From: Thiothrix eikelboomii
GTDB lineage: Bacteria; Pseudomonadota; Gammaproteobacteria; Thiotrichales; Thiotrichaceae
DNA length: 64,000 nucleotides
Assembly: GCF_900167255.1 (NCBI RefSeq)
Contig: NZ_FUYB01000023.1
Coordinates: 1-64,000 of the forward strand
Direction: 5' to 3'
Below, in pieces: positions 56,045 to 64,000 of the stretch; within the stretch, counting starts at the first letter, position 1, and every line of letters starts with the position of its first letter. Made by a program: the position numbers and the translations under genes. The notes below the pieces were generated by a model. It did no database searches. It saw only the letters and a list, made by a program, of their open reading frames with translations, and was not told the DNA's origin.

Positions 56045-57400
56045 TTAACGCACTGTGCCGGGACGAGTTTGCGTTTTGAAATTGGCTTTCTTCATCAGAC
56101 CTTCGTACTGATGCGACATCATGTGCGCCTGTAATTGAGATAAGAAATCCATTACCACGACCACGATGATTAACAACGAAGTACCACCAAAATAGAACGG
56201 TACATTCCAACCTAAGATCAAGAACTCGGGTAACAAACAGACTAAAGTAATATAAATCGCACCGACTGCCGTTAAGCGTGTCATTACACCATCAATATAC
56301 TTTGAAGTTTGCTCACCCGGACGGATACCCGGAATAAAAGCACCCGCTTTCTTTAAATTATCCGCAGTCTCACGTGAGTTAAACACTAGGGCTGTATAGA
56401 AGAAGCAGAAAAACACAATAGCCATCGCATAGAACAACACATACAAAGGTTGTCCGGGCTGTAGCATATTGACAAAATTTTGAATGATCCCTGTACCATC
56501 AGTACCACTAAACCAGTGGCCTAAAGTCGCTGGGAACAAAATAATACTTGAAGCAAAAATGGGTGGAATTACCCCTGCCATATTTAGCTTCAAAGGCAAA
56601 TGGCTCGATTGACCTGCGTACATCTTGCGGCCTTGTTGGCGATTAGCATAGTTCACCGTAATTCGCCGCTGACCACGCTCAACAAAGATGACAAAAGCAG
56701 TCACGACAACTACTAAAACCATCAGCAAAATCACAAAAAACGGTGACAACTCACCCGTATTCACTAACTCTAAAGTACCACCGACAGCAGCCGGCAAACC
56801 CGCTACAATACCGGCGAAGATAATCAGTGAAATACCATTACCAATACCACGCTCAGTAATTTGTTCACCGAGCCACATCAGGAATAAAGTACCTGTCACT
56901 AAAGTAATCACTGTGGTTAGGATAAAACCATAACCCGGATTAATCGCAATCGTTTGACCACCACCAATCTCTTGACCACCTAAAGCAATAGCTACCCCTA
57001 AACTTTGGAATAAAGCCAAAGCTACTGTGCCATATCGCGTGTACTGTGTAAGTTTACGCCGCCCTGTTTCACCTTCTTTCTTTAACTGCTCCAATGAGGG
57101 CACTACGGTAGCCATTAATTGAATAATGATAGATGCAGAGATATAAGGCATAACGCCTAAAGCGAACACGCTTAACCGCTCCAAAGCGCCGCCAGAAAAC
57201 ATATTGAAGACACCAAGAATGGTTCCACTGTTTTGCTCAAAAAATTGAGACATGGCCAGTGGATTGACTCCCGGTACAGGAATGAAAGTACCAATACGAT
57301 AAACAATCAAAGCCAGCAGCACAAAAAAGAGCCGCTGACGCACTTCAGCTATGTTTCCAAATCCTGCAAAGGAACTGGTTGAAGCAGGTGACTTTGCCAT
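56045..57400 (-). CDS. secY: preprotein translocase subunit SecY
   Basis: A 451-residue channel subunit with ten TM segments. [13 protein letters not shown] marks the first TM region, [17 protein letters not shown] the plug-adjacent segment, and the cytoplasmic loop [20 protein letters not shown] contacts SecA and the ribosome. Ends the spc operon before rpmJ. Confidence 0.98.
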   Translation of the reverse strand: MAKSPASTSSFAGFGNIAEVRQRLFFVLLALIVYRIGTFIPVPGVNPLAMSQFFEQNSGTILGVFNMFSGGALERLSVFALGVMPYISASIIIQLMATVVPSLEQLKKEGETGRRKLTQYTRYGTVALALFQSLGVAIALGGQEIGGGQTIAINPGYGFILTTVITLVTGTLFLMWLGEQITERGIGNGISLIIFAGIVAGLPAAVGGTLELVNTGELSPFFVILLMVLVVVVTAFVIFVERGQRRITVNYANRQQGRKMYAGQSSHLPLKLNMAGVIPPIFASSIILFPATLGHWFSGTDGTGIIQNFVNMLQPGQPLYVLFYAMAIVFFCFFYTALVFNSRETADNLKKAGAFIPGIRPGEQTSKYIDGVMTRLTAVGAIYITLVCLLPEFLILGWNVPFYFGGTSLLIIVVVVMDFLSQLQAHMMSHQYEGLMKKANFKTQTRPGTVR

Positions 57401-57409
57401 TTTTAGTAA

Positions 57410-57844
57410 TTATTCCTCGATTTTGCCGCCTACGGCTTCAATCGCTGATTTAGCACCTTTAGTTACGCCGACACCTTGAATAGTGAAAGCCTTTTCGACT
57501 TTACCAGACAAAATAATCTTGGCTTGTAAAGTACGTGCTGGAATGACATTAGCCGCCTTTAAAGAAGCTAGGCTAATCACATCAGCTTCGACTTTAGCTA
57601 ACTCGTCTAAACGTACTTCAGCAGTACGTGCACCAATCCGAGAGATAAAGCCCATTTTGGGTAAACGACGTTGCAAAGGCATTTGACCGCCTTCAAAACC
57701 CACTTTGTGGAAGCCGCCCGCCCGTGACTTTTGACCTTTATGACCACGACCTGCGGTTTTACCTAAGCCTGAACCAATACCACGACCAACACGAGTACGT
57801 GCAGGACGGCTACCAGAGGCTGGTTGTAAGGTATTCAGTTTCAT
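57410..57844 (-). CDS. rplO: 50S ribosomal protein L15
   Basis: A 144-residue L15 with the Gly/Arg-rich RNA-binding N-terminus ([20 protein letters not shown]). ATG 57844 (MKLNTLQPA) is the family start; a GTG or ATG 15 bases upstream would overlap rpmD. One base separates it from the rpmD stop. Confidence 0.97.
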   Translation of the reverse strand: MKLNTLQPASGSRPARTRVGRGIGSGLGKTAGRGHKGQKSRAGGFHKVGFEGGQMPLQRRLPKMGFISRIGARTAEVRLDELAKVEADVISLASLKAANVIPARTLQAKIILSGKVEKAFTIQGVGVTKGAKSAIEAVGGKIEE

Positions 57845-57845
57845 C

Positions 57846-58034
57846 TTAAGCTTCCTCAACCTTAAGCAGGTAAGAAATCTTATTGATCATGCCACGATTT
57901 TCGGGGGTATCAATGACTTCTACCGTGCGATTCATACGACGAATGCCTAAGCCGCTAGCACATTGCTGATGGCTTTTCAAACGACCACTAATGCTACGCA
58001 CTAGCGTCAACTTAACTTTTTTAACTTCTGACAT
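57846..58034 (-). CDS. rpmD: 50S ribosomal protein L30
   Basis: A 62-residue L30 ([19 protein letters not shown], then [12 protein letters not shown]). It binds 23S domain II. Lies in the standard rpsE-rpmD-rplO order. Confidence 0.97.
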   Translation of the reverse strand: MSEVKKVKLTLVRSISGRLKSHQQCASGLGIRRMNRTVEVIDTPENRGMINKISYLLKVEEA

Positions 58035-58037
58035 GGC

Positions 58038-58547
58038 TTATCCTTTGATCTCTTCAACGGTTTTGCCACGCTTAGCTGCAATCATTTCTGGAGCATGCAT
58101 AGAAGCTAAACCGCCAATCGTAGCGCGGATTACGTTGCCTGCATTCCGTGTACCAATACACTTAGACAGAACATTTTTCACCCCAGCCACCTCAAGTACC
58201 GCACGCATCGCACCACCGGCGATAACACCCGTACCTTCAGAAGCAGGTTGCATAAACACAGTGGCAGCACCAGAGGAATATTTGATTGGATACTGTAACG
58301 TACCATCAACTAAAGCGACATTAACCATACTCTTACGAGCTTGCTCCATCGCTTTTTGAATCGCAGCTGGCACTTCACGTGCTTTACCATAACCAAAACC
58401 AACGCGACCATTACCATCACCAACTACCGTTAAGGCAGTAAAACTGAAGATACGACCACCCTTTACTACTTTAGAAACGCGGTTAACATGAACCAACTTT
58501 TCTTGCAGGCCGTCTGTTGACGCTGTTGTATTTTCTACCTTTGCCAT
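58038..58547 (-). CDS. rpsE: 30S ribosomal protein S5
   Basis: A 169-residue S5 with the double-stranded RNA-binding N-terminal part ([19 protein letters not shown]) and the C-terminal segment [18 protein letters not shown]. It acts in decoding fidelity together with S4. Three bases before rpmD. Confidence 0.98.
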   Translation of the reverse strand: MAKVENTTASTDGLQEKLVHVNRVSKVVKGGRIFSFTALTVVGDGNGRVGFGYGKAREVPAAIQKAMEQARKSMVNVALVDGTLQYPIKYSSGAATVFMQPASEGTGVIAGGAMRAVLEVAGVKNVLSKCIGTRNAGNVIRATIGGLASMHAPEMIAAKRGKTVEEIKG

Positions 58548-58558
58548 AAGACTTACCC

Positions 58559-58912
58559 TTAGAATTTCAAGCCAGCTTCACGAGCAGCATCAGCTAAAGC
58601 TTTGATACGACCGTGATATTTAAAACCGGAACGATCAAAGGCAACCGCCTCAACACCTTGTGCACGTGCGCGCTCAGCAACTAATTTGCCAACGACCGCT
58701 GCAGCATCCACATTACCGGTATACTCTAACGAACCACGTACATCTTTCTCTAAACTCGAAGCACTGGCGATCACCTTATCCCCTTCAGGAGCAATGATCT
58801 GTGCATAGATATGACGTGGTGTACGATGTACACATAAACGTGTAGCTCGTAATTCACGCATTTTGCTGCGTGCTGGTTTGCTACGACGAATACGACTCAG
58901 TTTCTTTTCCAT
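58559..58912 (-). CDS. rplR: 50S ribosomal protein L18
   Basis: A 117-residue L18 ([20 protein letters not shown] at the N-terminus, [20 protein letters not shown] at the end). It binds 5S rRNA with L5. Normal length and position. Confidence 0.98.
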   Translation of the reverse strand: MEKKLSRIRRSKPARSKMRELRATRLCVHRTPRHIYAQIIAPEGDKVIASASSLEKDVRGSLEYTGNVDAAAVVGKLVAERARAQGVEAVAFDRSGFKYHGRIKALADAAREAGLKF

Positions 58913-58923
58913 GCTATGCCACC

Positions 58924-59451
58924 TTACTTCTTCTTGGCTTCTTTACGGATGATGAATTCATCAACGTATTTCACACCCTTACCTTTGTAAGGTTCAGGTG
59001 GACGGTAAGCACGCACTTCAGCAGCAACTTGACCCACTTTCTGTTTGTCAACGCCACGGATGATAATGTCAGTCTGACTTGGGGTTTCTACTGTAATGCC
59101 AGCAGGTACTTCGTAAACCACTGGATGAGAAAAACCTAAAGACAGATTTAACTTATTACCTTGAGCTTGTGCACGATAACCAACACCAACCAGTTGTAGT
59201 TTCTTTTCGAAACCTTCACTGACACCTTTAACCATACTGTTAGTTAAAGCGGAAGTTGTACCCGCTAAAGCCCAAGCACCTTCAGCGCGAGGGCGAAAGC
59301 TTAATACGTTATTATCTTGGGTAACCTCTACATCTGCATGGACATCTAGTTCTAATGAACCTTTAGAGCCCTTGACATTCAGACGCTGCCCGTCAATCTT
59401 GACCTCAACACCCGTAGGTATTGTTAGGCCTCTTTTCGCAATACGTGACAT
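58924..59451 (-). CDS. rplF: 50S ribosomal protein L6
   Basis: A 175-residue L6 with two related halves and the conserved C-terminal [12 protein letters not shown]. It sits near the GTPase-associated centre. Eleven bases before rplR. Confidence 0.98.
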   Translation of the reverse strand: MSRIAKRGLTIPTGVEVKIDGQRLNVKGSKGSLELDVHADVEVTQDNNVLSFRPRAEGAWALAGTTSALTNSMVKGVSEGFEKKLQLVGVGYRAQAQGNKLNLSLGFSHPVVYEVPAGITVETPSQTDIIIRGVDKQKVGQVAAEVRAYRPPEPYKGKGVKYVDEFIIRKEAKKK

Positions 59452-59466
59452 GAGAATCTGCCTACC

Positions 59467-59862
59467 TTACTCAACCACACAGATGACTTCGCCACCTTGA
59501 CCTATTGCCCGCGCTGCACGATCACTCATGACACCCGCAGAGGTCGAAACGATAGCCACACCATAACCACCCATGACCTTAGGCAGTTCATCTTTACCGC
59601 GAAACACGCGCAGCCCGGGACGGCTAGTGCGTGCAATCCGGCTAATCACTGGTTTACCTTGGAAGTATTTCAGCTTGACAGTAGTCACTGGCTTACCAGC
59701 ATTGTCATCTACCTCATAACCAAGGATATAACCTTCGTTGAGTAAAACCTCTAAAATCGCTTTCTTTTGCTTAGAAGCAGGGAAAGAGACTGTTGCTTTA
59801 CTCGCACTTTGACCATTACGAATACGGGTCAGCATATCGGCAATAGGATCACTCATACTCAT
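59467..59862 (-). CDS. rpsH: 30S ribosomal protein S8
   Basis: A 131-residue S8 ([15 protein letters not shown] at the start, [20 protein letters not shown] at the end). In E. coli S8 also represses the spc operon by binding the rplE mRNA. The ATG at 59862 has GGAGAG upstream; an ATG two codons later is possible. Confidence 0.98.
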   Translation of the reverse strand: MSMSDPIADMLTRIRNGQSASKATVSFPASKQKKAILEVLLNEGYILGYEVDDNAGKPVTTVKLKYFQGKPVISRIARTSRPGLRVFRGKDELPKVMGGYGVAIVSTSAGVMSDRAARAIGQGGEVICVVE

Positions 59863-59877
59863 GATATTTCTCTCCTT

Positions 59878-60183
59878 TTACCAGCTGGCCTTAGTTAAAC
59901 CCGGCACATCACCACGCATAGCAGCTTCACGTAATTTGTTACGGCATAAGCCGAATTTACGATAAACCCCATGTGGGCGGCCGGTTACATTACAACGACG
60001 TTGCTTACGCACTGTACTGCTATCGCGTGGTAATTTTTGAAGTTCAGTACTAGCCGCCAATACTTCGTCTAAAGAGCTGGCTGGACTAGCGATAATTTTT
60101 TTCAGGGCTGCACGCTTTTCAACGTACTTTGCTGCTATTTCTGCACGCTTTACTTCGCGGGCAATCATAGATTTTTTTGCCAT
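59878..60183 (-). CDS. rpsN: 30S ribosomal protein S14
   Basis: A 101-residue long-form S14 ending [20 protein letters not shown] and GLTKASW. The zinc Cys4 site of the short form is absent, so this is the zinc-independent type. Needed for 30S head assembly. Confidence 0.98.
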   Translation of the reverse strand: MAKKSMIAREVKRAEIAAKYVEKRAALKKIIASPASSLDEVLAASTELQKLPRDSSTVRKQRRCNVTGRPHGVYRKFGLCRNKLREAAMRGDVPGLTKASW

Positions 60184-60199
60184 GTAATCTCGTATCCTC

Positions 60200-60739
60200 T
60201 TACTGTCTGAAAGGGAACTTAAAAGCTTCGAGTAAAGCCCGTCCCTCTTCGTCAGTTTTAGCAGTAGTGGTAATGGTAATATTCATACCGCGTAGAGCGT
60301 CGATTTTATCGTAATCAATTTCTGGGAAAATGATTTGCTCTTTAACGCCCATGTTGTAGTTACCACGGCCATCAAAACCTTTCGGGTTCAGACCACGGAA
60401 ATCACGGATACGAGGAATAGATACATTAATTAAACGATCTAAAAACTCATACATGCGCTCACGACGCAAGGTTACTTTACAGCCAATCGGCCAATTGTCA
60501 CGAATTTTAAACCCTGCAATAGATTTGCGGCTTAACGTAACAACGGGCTTTTGACCAGCGATTTTAGTCATATCATTGACTGCGTGCTCAATGACCTTTT
60601 TATCACCTACAGCTTCACCTAGCCCCATATTCAGGGTAATTTTGGTGATGCGAGGAAGTTCCATTACATTTTGTGTACCGAGTTTCTCTGTCAGTTCTTT
60701 AATGACAGTTTCACGGTAATATTGCTGTAACCTTGCCAT
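60200..60739 (-). CDS. rplE: 50S ribosomal protein L5
   Basis: A 179-residue L5 ([18 protein letters not shown], then [20 protein letters not shown]). It forms the 5S rRNA complex and contacts P-site tRNA. The region around its start is the expected S8 regulatory site in enterobacteria. Confidence 0.98.
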   Translation of the reverse strand: MARLQQYYRETVIKELTEKLGTQNVMELPRITKITLNMGLGEAVGDKKVIEHAVNDMTKIAGQKPVVTLSRKSIAGFKIRDNWPIGCKVTLRRERMYEFLDRLINVSIPRIRDFRGLNPKGFDGRGNYNMGVKEQIIFPEIDYDKIDALRGMNITITTTAKTDEEGRALLEAFKFPFRQ

Positions 60740-60754
60740 GAAATATTTTACCTA

Positions 60755-61072
60755 TTAAGCGTCTACGCGCTCACCGTTGGACTTAAAGACACGGACTTTC
60801 TTTCCATCTTCCAGGAGCTTGAATCCAACCCGATCACCCGAACCAGTAGCTGGGTTGACTAACATGACATTAGAAGCATCAAGGGGCATTTCTTTTTCAA
60901 TCACGCCACCTTGTACCCCTAAGGTTGGGTTCGGTTTTTGGTGTTTCTTAACCAGATTAACACCTTTTACCAATACTTTACCGGTCGCCAGAACTTGCAT
61001 CACTGAGCCACGGCGACCTTTGTCTTTACCAGTTATGATAACGACTTGATCGTTTTTACGAATCTTTTGCAT
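60755..61072 (-). CDS. rplX: 50S ribosomal protein L24
   Basis: A 105-residue L24 with a KOW motif ([20 protein letters not shown]). It is an assembly initiator on 23S rRNA near the tunnel exit. ATG 61072 is used; a GTG sits directly before it. Confidence 0.97.
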   Translation of the reverse strand: MQKIRKNDQVVIITGKDKGRRGSVMQVLATGKVLVKGVNLVKKHQKPNPTLGVQGGVIEKEMPLDASNVMLVNPATGSGDRVGFKLLEDGKKVRVFKSNGERVDA

Positions 61073-61104
61073 CACTTCACCTACTCTATGTCAGCTCAGC
61101 CGTC

Positions 61105-61473
61105 TTAAAGCACTTCAGGTGCTAGCGAGATAATCTTCATAAAGCGGTCACCACGTAATTCACGGGTTACCGGGCCAAAGATACGAGTTCCGATAGGTTC
61201 TAATTTATTGTTGAGTAATACGGCTGCATTACCATCAAAACGAACCACCGAACCATCACTACGACGCACGCCTTTAGCAGTACGAACGATGACTGCATTA
61301 TACACATCACCTTTCTTAACTTTACCGCGTGGAATCGCGTCTTTAATACTTACTTTAATTACATCGCCGATATTCGCATAACGACGGTGTGAACCACCTA
61401 AAACCTTGATACACATTACACGACGTGCACCACTGTTATCTGCAATTTGCAGTATTGATTGCATCTGGATCAT
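61105..61473 (-). CDS. rplN: 50S ribosomal protein L14
   Basis: A 122-residue L14 ([20 protein letters not shown], then [20 protein letters not shown]). It contributes to the inter-subunit bridges. First gene of the spc operon. Confidence 0.98.
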   Translation of the reverse strand: MIQMQSILQIADNSGARRVMCIKVLGGSHRRYANIGDVIKVSIKDAIPRGKVKKGDVYNAVIVRTAKGVRRSDGSVVRFDGNAAVLLNNKLEPIGTRIFGPVTRELRGDRFMKIISLAPEVL

Positions 61474-61494
61474 GTTTACTCTCCGTCTTTAGGC

Positions 61495-61764
61495 TTAGCC
61501 AGCTGCGCGCTCGACAACCTTAACCAAAGTCCAGTGCTTGGTCTTTGACAGAGGGCGGCACTCTTTGAAACTCACAGTGTCGCCAACCTTGCACTCATTA
61601 TTCTCATCATGAACATGATACTTTTTAGAACGCTTAATAAACTTCCCATAAATAGGATGCTTGACTTGACGCTCCATCAATACCACGATGGATTTATCCA
61701 TTTTGTCGCTGATGACGCGCCCCATCAAACTGCGTTCGACTTTAACTTCTTCGCTCATCATCAT
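61495..61764 (-). CDS. rpsQ: 30S ribosomal protein S17
   Basis: An 89-residue OB-fold S17 ([20 protein letters not shown]). Three ATGs stand in a row (61764, 61761, 61758); the first overlaps the rpmC stop by four bases. Last gene of the S10 operon. Confidence 0.97.
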   Translation of the reverse strand: MMMSEEVKVERSLMGRVISDKMDKSIVVLMERQVKHPIYGKFIKRSKKYHVHDENNECKVGDTVSFKECRPLSKTKHWTLVKVVERAAG

Positions 61765-61958
61765 TTACCTGCAACTTTCTTTTCTGACAGAATCGTTTTA
61801 ATTCGTGCAATTTCGAGACGCACACGTTTCATTTCTGAAGGACGTGACAACTGGCCAGCAGCCTGTTGCATACGCAATTTAAATTGCTCTTTCAGGTTTT
61901 CAGTCAGTTCAGACTTGAGCTCATCAACGGACTTTTGACGTAATTCTACTGCTTTCAT
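61761..61958 (-). CDS. rpmC: 50S ribosomal protein L29
   Basis: A 65-residue two-helix L29 ([20 protein letters not shown]). It lies at the tunnel exit where nascent-chain factors dock. ATG 61958 overlaps the rplP stop by one base. Confidence 0.97.
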   Translation of the reverse strand: MKAVELRQKSVDELKSELTENLKEQFKLRMQQAAGQLSRPSEMKRVRLEIARIKTILSEKKVAGK

Positions 61959-62371
61959 CACATCACCTGACGGGAAACGAATGCTGTTTTAAACGGTAAC
62001 TTGGCTGCTGCTAAGCGGAAAGCTTCACGCGCCATCTCTTCACTAACACCTTGCATCTCATACAGGACAAGGCCGGGTTGAACTAGAGCGACCCAGTATT
62101 CAACATTACCTTTACCTTTACCCATACGGACTTCTAAAGGCTTTTTGCTGATCGGCTTGTCAGGGAAGACACGAATCCACAACTTACCACCACGGCGGAC
62201 GTGACGATTAATCGCACGACGCGCTGACTCAATCTGACGCGCAGTCATACGACCACGCTCCAAGGCTTTTAATCCGTATTCGCCGAAGCTAACTGCATTA
62301 CCTGCTTGAGCTAGACCGCGATTGCGGCCTTTATGCATTTTACGGAATTTGGTTCTTTTGGGCTGTAACAT
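61958..62371 (-). CDS. rplP: 50S ribosomal protein L16
   Basis: A 137-residue L16 ([20 protein letters not shown], then [20 protein letters not shown]). It positions A-site tRNA and is needed for late 50S assembly. Standard position between rpsC and rpmC. Confidence 0.98.
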   Translation of the reverse strand: MLQPKRTKFRKMHKGRNRGLAQAGNAVSFGEYGLKALERGRMTARQIESARRAINRHVRRGGKLWIRVFPDKPISKKPLEVRMGKGKGNVEYWVALVQPGLVLYEMQGVSEEMAREAFRLAAAKLPFKTAFVSRQVM

Positions 62372-62383
62372 CTCAAACCTCTA

Positions 62384-63082
62384 TCACTTCTTCTTTCTAG
62401 CCTGCTGGTTATTTGCATTCCCAGAGTTAGATTGTTTCTGTTCAAGGTCAAAGACCTCACCCTTGAAAATCCAAACTTTTACACCGATGATGCCATAAGT
62501 GGTTAAAGCTTCAGCAGTAGCATAGTCAATGTCAGCACGCAGTGTATGTAAAGGGACACGGCCTTCACGATACCATTCGGTACGTGCGATCTCAGCCCCA
62601 TTCAAACGACCTGCCACACTCACTTTAATACCTAAGGCGCCTAAGCGCATGGCATTGCTCACTGCACGCTTCATCGCACGACGGAACATAATCCGACGCT
62701 CAAGCTGACTCGTAATACTCTCTGCAACCAATTGCGCATCTAACTCAGGCTTACGAATTTCTTCAATGTTCAATTTCACATTGTTGACATGCAAACCCAT
62801 GATGCTAGCAACATCAGCACGTAACTTCTCAATATCCTCACCCTTCTTACCGATCACCATACCAGGGCGAGCAGTATGAATAGTGATGAAAGCCGACTTC
62901 GCTGGACGCTCAATTTGAATGCGACTAACCGAAGCTTCTTTCAGTTTCTTCTTTAAAAATGCACGAACTTCTAAATCCTTATGTAAAAATTCAGCATAGT
63001 CCTTACCTTCTGCATACCATTTTGAACGCCAATCAGATGCGATGCCAAGACGGATGCCAGTTGGATGTACTTTTTGACCCAT
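62384..63082 (-). CDS. rpsC: 30S ribosomal protein S3
   Basis: A 232-residue S3 with a KH domain ([20 protein letters not shown]) and a C-terminal domain with [20 protein letters not shown]. It forms part of the mRNA entry channel and helicase. Its tail is Gln/Asn-rich and basic. Confidence 0.98.
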   Translation of the reverse strand: MGQKVHPTGIRLGIASDWRSKWYAEGKDYAEFLHKDLEVRAFLKKKLKEASVSRIQIERPAKSAFITIHTARPGMVIGKKGEDIEKLRADVASIMGLHVNNVKLNIEEIRKPELDAQLVAESITSQLERRIMFRRAMKRAVSNAMRLGALGIKVSVAGRLNGAEIARTEWYREGRVPLHTLRADIDYATAEALTTYGIIGVKVWIFKGEVFDLEQKQSNSGNANNQQARKKK

Positions 63083-63097
63083 ATTTAACCTCTGACC

Positions 63098-63427
63098 TCA
63101 ATCGCCAACAGCGACAGTGATATGACTGGTACGTTTCAAAATGCGGTTTGCACGACCTTTGGCACGAGGACTAATACGCTTCATCGTCGGACCTTGGTCA
63201 ACAAAAATAGTTTTTACAGAAAGCTCATCCACATCTGCACCATTGTTATGCTCAGCATTGGCAATAGCAGATTCGAGAACTTTCTTAATAAGCTCAGCAC
63301 CCTTTTTCGGGCTGAATGTCAAAATTTCTAAGGCTTTGCCAACTGGCAGACCACGAATTTGATCAGCCACTAATCGACCTTTCTGAGGCGAAATACGCGC
63401 AAAGCGCAAGCGAGCTGCAACTTCCAT
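63098..63427 (-). CDS. rplV: 50S ribosomal protein L22
   Basis: A 109-residue L22 with the conserved beta-hairpin end [20 protein letters not shown], which lines the exit tunnel and is the site of known macrolide-resistance changes in other bacteria. Sixteen bases before rpsC. Confidence 0.98.
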   Translation of the reverse strand: MEVAARLRFARISPQKGRLVADQIRGLPVGKALEILTFSPKKGAELIKKVLESAIANAEHNNGADVDELSVKTIFVDQGPTMKRISPRAKGRANRILKRTSHITVAVGD

Positions 63428-63438
63428 ATTTATACCCC

Positions 63439-63714
63439 TTACTTCTTCGATTTCTTGTCAGCAGCATGACCACGATAAGAACGGGTAGCTGCAAACTCAC
63501 CCAACTTGTGGCCAACCATATTTTCATTAACTAACACGGGTACGTGTTGTTTGCCGTTATGCACAGCAATCGTCAAACCAACCATATCTGGCAGAATCAT
63601 TGAGCGGCGAGACCAAGTCTTAATCGGCTTGCGATCATTCTTAGCAACCGCAGCTTCAACCTTACTCATCAAATGATGGTCAACGAAAGGACCTTTCTTT
63701 AGTGAACGTGGCAC
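63439..63714 (-). CDS. rpsS: 30S ribosomal protein S19
   Basis: A 91-residue S19 ([20 protein letters not shown], then [20 protein letters not shown]). It pairs with S13 in the 30S head. Standard S10-operon order. Confidence 0.98.
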   Translation of the reverse strand: MPRSLKKGPFVDHHLMSKVEAAVAKNDRKPIKTWSRRSMILPDMVGLTIAVHNGKQHVPVLVNENMVGHKLGEFAATRSYRGHAADKKSKK

Positions 63715-63726
63715 GACTTAATCCCC

Positions 63727-64000
63727 TTACTTCTTGTTCCGGCGACGGACAATCATCTTGTCAGTACGTTTATTGCTACGAGTCTTATAACCCTTGGTTG
63801 GAACGCCCCAAGGTGTAACTGGATGGCGACCACCAGAGGTACGACCTTCACCACCACCATGTGGATGGTCAACTGGGTTCATCGCTACACCGCGCACAGT
63901 GGGACGCACACCACGCCAACGCTTAGCACCTGCTTTACCCAGCTTAGTCAAACCGTATTCAGAGTTACCGACTTCACCGATGGTTGCACGACACTCAGAT
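63727..64000 (-). CDS. rplB: 50S ribosomal protein L2, C-terminal part (5' end outside window)
   Basis: About 90 C-terminal residues of L2 are present, including the functionally important [17 protein letters not shown] loop with the conserved His near the peptidyl-transferase centre. The tail ends [10 protein letters not shown]. The gene begins beyond the right edge. Confidence 0.97.
   Translation of the reverse strand, partial: SECRATIGEVGNSEYGLTKLGKAGAKRWRGVRPTVRGVAMNPVDHPHGGGEGRTSGGRHPVTPWGVPTKGYKTRSNKRTDKMIVRRRNKK

Noticed and set aside
56365-56385. TCACGTGA palindrome inside secY as parS
   Set aside because: Only the 8-bp core fits; flanking bases deviate at several positions.

Overview
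The window looks like a chromosomal segment of a gammaproteobacterium of moderate GC content. The right-hand end carries an E. coli-order S10-spc-alpha ribosomal block, and zapD, coaE, xseB, ispA, dxs, rsmG, mnmG and parAB are all of gammaproteobacterial type. The mix of a choline ABC transporter, Uma2 and Rpn family genes and an IS200/IS605 element would fit the Thiotrichales (Thiothrix-like filamentous bacteria). That placement is only an inference from gene content.

Positions 1-3.9 kb are accessory DNA. They hold an IS200/IS605-type element (tnpB running off the left edge, a ribbon-helix-helix gene coupled to it, a tnpA remnant and a terminal hairpin), a ubiC plus class II aldolase pair, a broken Uma2 gene and an Rpn-type nuclease. 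Positions 3.9-14.4 kb form a tryptophan-degradation island: a divergent formamidase-like hydrolase faces a tightly packed plus-strand operon. The operon encodes 2-aminobenzoyl-CoA monooxygenase/reductase, an SDR, a MarR regulator, an enoyl-CoA hydratase, an acyl-CoA dehydrogenase, a remarkable fusion of 2-aminobenzoate-CoA ligase with kynureninase, tryptophan 2,3-dioxygenase and a RidA protein. Together these would take tryptophan through formylkynurenine, kynurenine and anthranilate to 2-aminobenzoyl-CoA, then dearomatise it and oxidise it in a beta-oxidation-like way.

Positions 15.0-17.6 kb carry a likely acyl-signal system: a FeeM/LuxI-like acyltransferase, a SAM methyltransferase, a LuxR-type receptor and a small XRE regulator. 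Positions 17.6-23.3 kb hold a two-component system, a PhoD-like phosphatase and a DegQ/MucD protease. Positions 23.4-31.5 kb hold betB, the choline importer choXWV, a frameshifted Tat-exported FAD oxidase, a DMT exporter and a PatB-type C-S lyase. Positions 31.6-41.6 kb are a mosaic: BenE transporter, small membrane protein, DUF3461, an unusual EEP plus endonuclease I fusion convergent with a GIY-YIG nuclease, gloA, a PqiA-like protein, two secreted proteins, a haem peroxidase and a DoxX protein.

From 41.7 kb on, everything is on the minus strand and is housekeeping: isoprenoid precursors (dxs, ispA), xseB, DUF1244, zapD, coaE, rpsT, parB, parA, rsmG, mnmG, bioB with a membrane partner, then the alpha, spc and S10 operons up to a partial rplB. 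No tRNA, rRNA or CRISPR array was found. No gene-free stretch exceeds 300 bases.
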